A stretch of 64,000 bases of DNA from Kitasatospora sp. NBC_00458. Lineage in GTDB: Bacteria > Actinomycetota > Actinomycetes > Streptomycetales > Streptomycetaceae. Location: contig NZ_CP107904.1 of assembly GCF_036013975.1 (NCBI RefSeq), positions 7,783,001-7,847,000 on the forward strand, written 5' to 3'. The translations under genes and the position numbers were made by a program. This document shows positions 59,752 through 64,000 of the stretch, piece after piece (within the stretch, counting starts at the first letter, position 1; each line of letters opens with the position of its first letter). The notes beneath the pieces were generated by a model. That model did not search any database, was not told the origin of the DNA, and was given only the letters and a program-made list of their open reading frames with translations.

Positions 59752-60596
59752 ACACCCGTAGCCGCCGGCGGCTCGCCGCCAACTCCATCGCCCTCCTGGT
59801 GGCCGCGGTCACCGCCTTCCCGATCTTCTGGATGGTGCTCTCCGCCTTCAAGCCGAAGGGCGAGGTCCAGTCGCTCGACCCCCGGCCGTGGACCGCCCAC
59901 CCGACGCTGGAGAGCTTCCGCCAGGTGCTCAGCGTCGACGGGTTCGGCCGGTACTTCCTCAACAGCCTGGTCATCGCGCTGTCCGTGGTGGTGCTGTCGG
60001 CGCTGGTGGTCTTCCTCGCGGCGGTCGCGGTGACCAGGTTCAGGTTCAGGTTCCGCACCACCATCATGGTGATGTTCCTGATCGCCCAGATGATCCCGGT
60101 CGAGGCGCTGACCATCCCGCTGTTCTTCATGTTCCGCGACGCGGGCCGGCTCGCGCCGGGCGTCGGTCTCAACACCCTGGCCTCGCTGATCCTGGTGCAG
60201 CTGGCGTTCTCACTGCCCTTCGGGATCTGGATGATGCGCGGCTTCGTCGCCGCCGTACCGGTCTCCATCGAGGAGGCCGCGCAGATCGACGGCGCCAGCC
60301 GGTCCCGGATCCTGTGGCGGATCCTGCTGCCGCTGGTCGCCCCGGGCCTGGCCGCGACCAGCGTGTTCTCCTTCATCGCGGCCTGGAACGACTTCGTCTT
60401 CGCCAAGACCTTCATCATCAGCGCGACCGAGAACCAGACCCTCCCCTCCGCGCTGCTGGTCTTCTTCAAGCCGGACGAGAACGACTGGGGCGGCATCATG
60501 GCGGCCTCGACGCTGATGACCGTGCCGGTGCTGATCTTCTTCATCGCGGTGCAGCGCAAGCTGGTCTCCGGTCTGGCCGGCGCCGTGAAGGACTAG
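59748..60596 (+). CDS. Sugar ABC transporter permease 2 (CUT1)
   Basis: A 282-residue MalG-type permease: TM1 NSIALLVAAVTAFPIFWMVLSAFKP, FLNSLVIALSVVVLSALVV, the EAA loop SIEEAAQIDGASRSRILWRILLPLVAPGL and a C-terminal LVSGLAGAVKD, the usual MalG ending. Translationally coupled to permease 1. It completes an IclR-controlled sugar uptake operon without its own ATPase. Confidence 0.93.
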   Translation: MNTRSRRRLAANSIALLVAAVTAFPIFWMVLSAFKPKGEVQSLDPRPWTAHPTLESFRQVLSVDGFGRYFLNSLVIALSVVVLSALVVFLAAVAVTRFRFRFRTTIMVMFLIAQMIPVEALTIPLFFMFRDAGRLAPGVGLNTLASLILVQLAFSLPFGIWMMRGFVAAVPVSIEEAAQIDGASRSRILWRILLPLVAPGLAATSVFSFIAAWNDFVFAKTFIISATENQTLPSALLVFFKPDENDWGGIMAASTLMTVPVLIFFIAVQRKLVSGLAGAVKD

Positions 60597-60695
60597 GGGT
60601 CCCGGCCCCTGGACCCCGCGTCCCTCGTGCAGGGGGAAATACCGCGGTGGAGGAGCTGAGGCGGGTGTAGCGTCCCGGTCATGGAGGTGGGGTCC

Positions 60696-61217
60696 ATGAA
60701 CCGGGAACGCGCCGACGGGCAACTCGCCCAGATCGCCGAGACGGTGGGCCTGGCCCGCCGTCTCGGCATTCGCGTCTGGCTGCGCGGCGGCTGGGCGGTG
60801 GACTTCTTCCTCGGGGAGCTCACCCGCGACCACGAGGACATCGACTGGTTCGCCGCGGCCGCCGACGCCCCCGCGCTCGCGGCGGGTCTGCGCGGGCTCG
60901 GCCACCGTCCGCTGGAGGGTGCGCCCCCGGAGCAGCAGCTCGACTTCGTCAGGGACGGCCTGGAGTCCTCCTTCGCGCTGGTCGAGCCGCTGCCGGACGG
61001 CCGGGTGCTGGTCGCCGGCGGCCCGTGGGCCGGGACGGCCTGGCCGGAGGGGCTGCTGGACGGCCCGGTCGGGCGGCTCGGCGGGGTGGAGTGCCCGGTG
61101 GTCGGCCCCGGGGCGCAGATCGAGATCAAGCGGATGATGCCGGTCTGGGACCCGCGCCGGCCCCGGCGGGCCAAGGACGCCGAGGACATCGCCCGGTTGC
61201 GGGCGGCCCTCGGCTGA
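60696..61217 (+). CDS. Nucleotidyltransferase, aminoglycoside-adenylyltransferase-like
   Basis: A 173-residue MNT/AadB-like protein: GIRVWLRGGWAVDFFLGELTRDHEDIDWFA, where GGWAVD is the nucleotide-binding turn and HEDID the catalytic acidic pair, and a C-terminal PVVGPGAQIEIKRMMP plus RRAKDAEDIARLRAAL. It resembles ANT(2'')/LinB-type and other small nucleotidyltransferases. Whether it modifies an antibiotic or another molecule is unknown. GGAGG lies eight nucleotides before the ATG at 60696. TAGCGT upstream of a second ATG at 60681 allows a leaderless alternative five codons longer. Confidence 0.75.
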   Translation: MNRERADGQLAQIAETVGLARRLGIRVWLRGGWAVDFFLGELTRDHEDIDWFAAAADAPALAAGLRGLGHRPLEGAPPEQQLDFVRDGLESSFALVEPLPDGRVLVAGGPWAGTAWPEGLLDGPVGRLGGVECPVVGPGAQIEIKRMMPVWDPRRPRRAKDAEDIARLRAALG

Positions 61218-61345
61218 GCCGTGGCGACTGCGGGTCGACAGCCGGCCCGGGTGCGTGCGGGCCGGATGCCGTGCGGCCCGGGTGCGTGCGGGCCGGGTGT
61301 GTGCGAGCCGGGTCGTCCGGTGCCGGCCGGGCCGCACGCGGCGTC

Positions 61346-62242
61346 TCAGGCGGCCGGAGGGGTCTCCGTCGACGGGACGCCGATCAGCGTGAACTCCGCC
61401 CCGCCGTCGTCCCGGACCACGGCCCGCCGCCCGAACGGGGTCGGCGCCGGTGCGGCCGCCACCACGCCGCCCAGCTCGCGCACCCGCTCGGTGGCGCGGT
61501 CGGTGTCGGCGGCGCCGAAGTGGACGCCCCAGGCGGACGGGGCAGCCGCCCGGCCGTGCCTGTCCGGGGCTCCCCGGTCCGTTCCCGCGTCCGCGGCCGC
61601 CGGGGTGGCCGCCGGGGTGGCGGTACCCGCGATCGCACCCGTACCGGTACCCGTATCCGTACCCGTGCCCGTCGCCGTGCCCGCCTCCGCCGTCGGGGCC
61701 CGGCCGATCCCGCCTGCCACGGCTCCGCCGACCCGGAACACCGTGCCGCCGTCCGCGCCCGTCGCGTACTCGTACCCGAAGACCCGCCGGTAGAAGTCCC
61801 GGGCCGTGTCCGGCTCGGGGGAGAGGAGCTCGCTCCAGCTGAACGCGGACGGCTCGTCGACGAGGCCCGCGCCCTGCCAGAGCAGTCCGCACCGGAGCCC
61901 GAACACCGCCCCGCCCGGGTCGGCCGCGACCGCCGCCCACCCCTGCTCGGGCACCTCGAACGGCTCCCGGAGGATCCGCCCGCCGGCCGTCCGCACCCGC
62001 TCGGCCGCCCGTCCGACGTCCGCCACCGCGAGGTACGTGGTCCACGCCCGGGCCCCGTCCGACGGCCGCGCCACCAGGCCCGCGACCTGCGCCCCGCGCA
62101 GCGTCGCCACCGTGTAGCCGGGCAGCCCGACGAACTCCCACCCGAACAGGCCGCCGTAGAACGCGCGGGCCCGGGGGAGGTCCGCCGCGCCCAGCTCCAC
62201 CCAGCAGGGGACGCCCTCGCGGTACCTGTCCGCCTTCGGCAT
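61346..62242 (-). CDS. Two-domain VOC (glyoxalase-like) protein with repeat insertion
   Basis: A 298-residue protein with two VOC modules. The first is EGVPCWVELGAADLPRARAFYGGLFGWEF to PGGAVFGL; the second is SAFSWSELLSPEPDTARDFYRRVFGYEY to EFTLIGVPS. The second module is split by a low-complexity stretch (about residues 191-240, GTATGTGTDTGTGTG) encoded by a hexanucleotide-type repeat (61620-61680). Metal ligands are not obvious. The family includes dioxygenases, isomerases and drug-binding resistance proteins; no specific role can be given. It starts 103 bp downstream of the AlkB stop in the same direction. Confidence 0.8.
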   Translation of the reverse strand: MPKADRYREGVPCWVELGAADLPRARAFYGGLFGWEFVGLPGYTVATLRGAQVAGLVARPSDGARAWTTYLAVADVGRAAERVRTAGGRILREPFEVPEQGWAAVAADPGGAVFGLRCGLLWQGAGLVDEPSAFSWSELLSPEPDTARDFYRRVFGYEYATGADGGTVFRVGGAVAGGIGRAPTAEAGTATGTGTDTGTGTGAIAGTATPAATPAAADAGTDRGAPDRHGRAAAPSAWGVHFGAADTDRATERVRELGGVVAAAPAPTPFGRRAVVRDDGGAEFTLIGVPSTETPPAA

Positions 62243-62345
62243 GCCGGCCTCCTCGCCGCCGGGACCACCCGCGCCCCGTGGCCAGCCTCCGCCCCCGCCC
62301 GGCAGCCGGCAAACCGGGCGGGACCCGGCCGGGCACCCGTACCGG

Positions 62346-62987
62346 TCAGAGCACCCCGCGCGGCCGGAACTGGACGCTGATCCGCGGTCCCACCGGCCGG
62401 GCCGTCTTCGGTACGGCGTGTTCCCAGGTCCGCTGGCACGAGCCGCCCATCACCAGCAGGTCCCCGTGCCCGACCGGGTACCGCACCACCGGGCCGCCAC
62501 CGCCCCGCGGGCGCAGCAGCAGCGCCCGCGGTTCCCCGGTCGAGACGATCGCCACCATGGTGTCCTCGCGCGCGCCGCGCCCGATCCGGTCACCGTGCCA
62601 GGCCACGCTGTCCCGCCCGTCCCGGTAGTAGCAGAGCCCCAGGGTGCTGAACGGTTCGCCCAGCTCGGCCGCGTAGTGCGCGCCGAGCGCCGCCCGGGCC
62701 TCCCCGAGCACCGGGTGCGGCGGCTCGTCCTCCTCCCGGTAGGAGGCGAGCAGCCGGGGCACGTCGACGGTCCGCTCGTACATCTCGCGCCGCTCCGCCC
62801 GCCAGGGCACCTCGGCGGCCAGCCGTTCGAACAGCTGGTCCGCCCCGCGCAGCCACCCCGGCAGCAGGTCGACCCAGGCGCCCGCGCCCAGCACCGTGCG
62901 CCGGACGCCCGCCAGCGGTCCGAGCGAGATCCCGGCCGGGCCGGTGTCGTCGAACAGGGAGGGTTGGAGCGGGAGGGTGCCGTGCAT
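62346..62987 (-). CDS. alkB: AlkB-type 2-oxoglutarate/Fe(II) dioxygenase
   Basis: A 213-residue AlkB homologue. The Fe(II) ligands are in VAWHGDRIG (His and Asp) and in the distal RTWEHAVPK (His). RISVQFRPRG carries the 2-oxoglutarate-binding Arg. YYRDGRDSVAWHGD and GDLLVMGGSCQRTWEH are the standard surroundings. It repairs alkylated bases in DNA or RNA. The ATG at 62987 fits the family length. A LexA-type box lies 21-36 bp upstream, so it may belong to the SOS regulon. Confidence 0.92.
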   Translation of the reverse strand: MHGTLPLQPSLFDDTGPAGISLGPLAGVRRTVLGAGAWVDLLPGWLRGADQLFERLAAEVPWRAERREMYERTVDVPRLLASYREEDEPPHPVLGEARAALGAHYAAELGEPFSTLGLCYYRDGRDSVAWHGDRIGRGAREDTMVAIVSTGEPRALLLRPRGGGGPVVRYPVGHGDLLVMGGSCQRTWEHAVPKTARPVGPRISVQFRPRGVL

Positions 62988-63007
62988 GGGTCCAGCGTAC
63001 GCCGATA

Positions 63008-63023
63008 TCGAACAGGTGCTCGA
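63008..63023. promoter_or_regulatory. LexA (SOS) box upstream of alkB
   Basis: TCGAACAGGTGCTCGA matches the actinobacterial LexA consensus TCGAACRNRYGTTYGA at all positions but one (GCTCGA for GTTCGA). It lies between candidate -35 TCGACA and -10 GATATC of the minus-strand promoter. Confidence 0.7.
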
Positions 63024-63171
63024 ATATTGTCGAGCGATGGCCCGCCCGGCACCGCACCTCACCCGCTGTGCCGAAACGCGATAGGTGTCACCTGCTCGCG
63101 GTAACCGTCACCGTCGTGGCCACGGCCGAGCCGTGCCGACGTGAAGCGGGTGTCGCGACGGCAGCGCGTGC

Positions 63172-63444
63172 GTGGCCTGCTCCGACCTGGCGGCATCCGG
63201 CAAGGTGCTTTCCGCCCGGGACGTCCGCCCCGACACCGGCCTGGCCCGTCTCTCCTACGGCCAAGCCGCCCGCGCACTGCTCGACCCGCACACCGCGCAC
63301 ACGGAGCCGGGCACCGGCCGGGACCTGCACGAGTACCGCCACTCCGGTCTGACCCGCCTCGGCGAGCAGGGCGCCTCCGAGCTGATGCTGTGCCTGCAGT
63401 ACCGACCCGGCACCCTCGACGCTTCACAGCGGGTACCAGCCTGA
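63172..63444 (+). pseudogene. Remnant of a tyrosine-type integrase
   Basis: A 90-codon frame. LSARDVRPDTGLARLSYGQAARALL followed by GRDLHEYRHSGLTRLGEQGASELML is the HxxR region and following helix of actinobacterial phage-type integrases. The N-terminal core-binding domain and the catalytic Tyr are missing, and after SELML the frame departs from the family (a frameshift or deletion). It is a fossil of an integrated element at the right part of the window. Confidence 0.65.
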
Positions 63445-63455
63445 CCCTCGACGCG

Positions 63456-63495
63456 CCGCACGCCTCCTGACCAACCGAAGTCAGCAGGCGTGCGG
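63456..63495. terminator. Hairpin terminator of the secreted-protein gene
   Basis: CCGCACGCCT pairs with AGGCGTGCGG, plus CTGA/TCAG after one mismatch, with a 10-nt loop. It starts 20 bp beyond the secreted-protein stop. Confidence 0.75.
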
Positions 63496-63514
63496 GGCAC
63501 CGGGGGGCCGCGGC

Positions 63515-64000
63515 TCAGGGGAAGGTCACCTCGTAGTTGCCGTTCTTGAGCGTGAAGTGGGCGACACCGGTGACACCCTCGTAGGCGTAGTTGCCACCGG
63601 TGATCGTGCCGTCGAACTCCTTGGCGGCCCCATCACCGAGGGGAACGACCACGGACAGCGTGACCTGCTTCTCCGGGCCGTACTTGAGCAGGCTGGTGCA
63701 GTACAGCTGGTCGGGGCCGGCCTCGACCTTGCTGCAGGTGGAGTAGATCGTGCCGATGGTGTTCTCGCCGTACTGGTCGAGGAGTGCGGTCCGGGTGCCG
63801 AAGGAGTTGCCCAGCTCCTGAGGGACTCCGCCCTGGGCGGTGGTGTACCCGCTGCTGCTGATGGTGACCCACGGGATCGACACGGCCCGGTGGTGGGCTC
63901 CGCCCGGGTTCTGCCCGTCCGCCAGGGCCGGCGCACTGAACGCGGCGGCCGCGCCGAACGCCGTCCCGGCCAGGACGAGGGCGAGCGTGCGCTTGGTGCG
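63515..64000 (-). CDS. Secreted protein of unknown function (5' end beyond window)
   Basis: The minus-strand frame is open from the right edge to a stop at 63515 (161 codons visible plus stop). The visible N-terminus RTKRTLALVLAGTAFGAAAAFSAPALA is a Sec signal peptide, so only a few residues are missing. The mature part (HHRAVSIPWVTISSSGYTTAQGG) is about 130 residues, beta-rich, with two Cys residues about 14 apart (YSTCSKV and LYCTSL) likely forming a disulfide, and GGNYAYEGVTGVAHFTLKNGNYEVTFP at the end. I do not recognise a family. An internal GTG at 63883 is not the start. Confidence 0.7.
   Translation of the reverse strand, partial: RTKRTLALVLAGTAFGAAAAFSAPALADGQNPGGAHHRAVSIPWVTISSSGYTTAQGGVPQELGNSFGTRTALLDQYGENTIGTIYSTCSKVEAGPDQLYCTSLLKYGPEKQVTLSVVVPLGDGAAKEFDGTITGGNYAYEGVTGVAHFTLKNGNYEVTFP

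Overview
The window is high-GC actinomycete chromosome. Very high GC, strong G/C third-position bias, GTG starts, ATGA/GTGA gene overlaps and several -10 hexamers sitting 6-7 nt before a start codon (leaderless mRNAs) fit Streptomyces or Kitasatospora. Families such as DUF1876, DUF6629 and the HemD-type regulator NnaR agree. No rRNA, tRNA or CRISPR array was seen.

Layout. 1-5 kb: an IS5-type transposase running off the left edge, an orphan NarL-type response regulator, PolX and a degenerate HATPase-fold protein. 5-13 kb: an ArsR/MFS pair with a perfect operator dyad, two membrane proteins, DUF1876, and a divergent TetR/drug-exporter pair. 13-15 kb: a lower-GC patch with a small membrane protein translationally coupled to an ECF sigma factor, a recombinase remnant and decayed sequence. 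15-16.5 kb: a divergent alpha/beta-hydrolase/MarR pair with a phased operator array.

16.6-34.2 kb reads as a polysaccharide-use locus: a propeller glycosidase-like protein, a DUF3604/PHP-like metallohydrolase, a secreted polysaccharide lyase, a complete oligopeptide-type ABC importer with fused ATPases, a Tat-exported beta-propeller protein, a 2-hydroxyacid dehydrogenase/sulfatase operon and a ROK regulator. Two promoters share the half-site AGTTTCTATCA. A lyase plus a sulfatase suggests a sulfated, uronic-acid-containing polymer (inference).

34-38 kb: a secreted transglycosylase, a fused carboxyltransferase and a membrane protein. 38-45 kb: nitrate/nitrite assimilation: sirohydrochlorin chelatase, NnaR, a GlnR-like box, NirB, NirD and a NarK-type transporter. 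45-50 kb: two tandem PstS-like secreted proteins, a TetR regulator, a universal stress protein and a small membrane protein.

50-56 kb is the most striking part. A two-gene cassette encodes a small Trypco1-like protein and a 1604-residue protein made of a caspase-like peptidase, an HSP90/GHKL-type ATPase region and about eight helix-turn-helix-like repeats. It is bracketed by two near-identical 374-bp blocks, each holding two copies of a structured, terminator-ended RNA (four copies in all). It looks like an NTP-dependent conflict or defence module with an associated non-coding RNA.

56-64 kb: an IclR regulator facing a CUT1 sugar ABC importer, a nucleotidyltransferase, a double-VOC protein, an AlkB homologue with a LexA-type box, an integrase remnant and a secreted protein running off the right edge.
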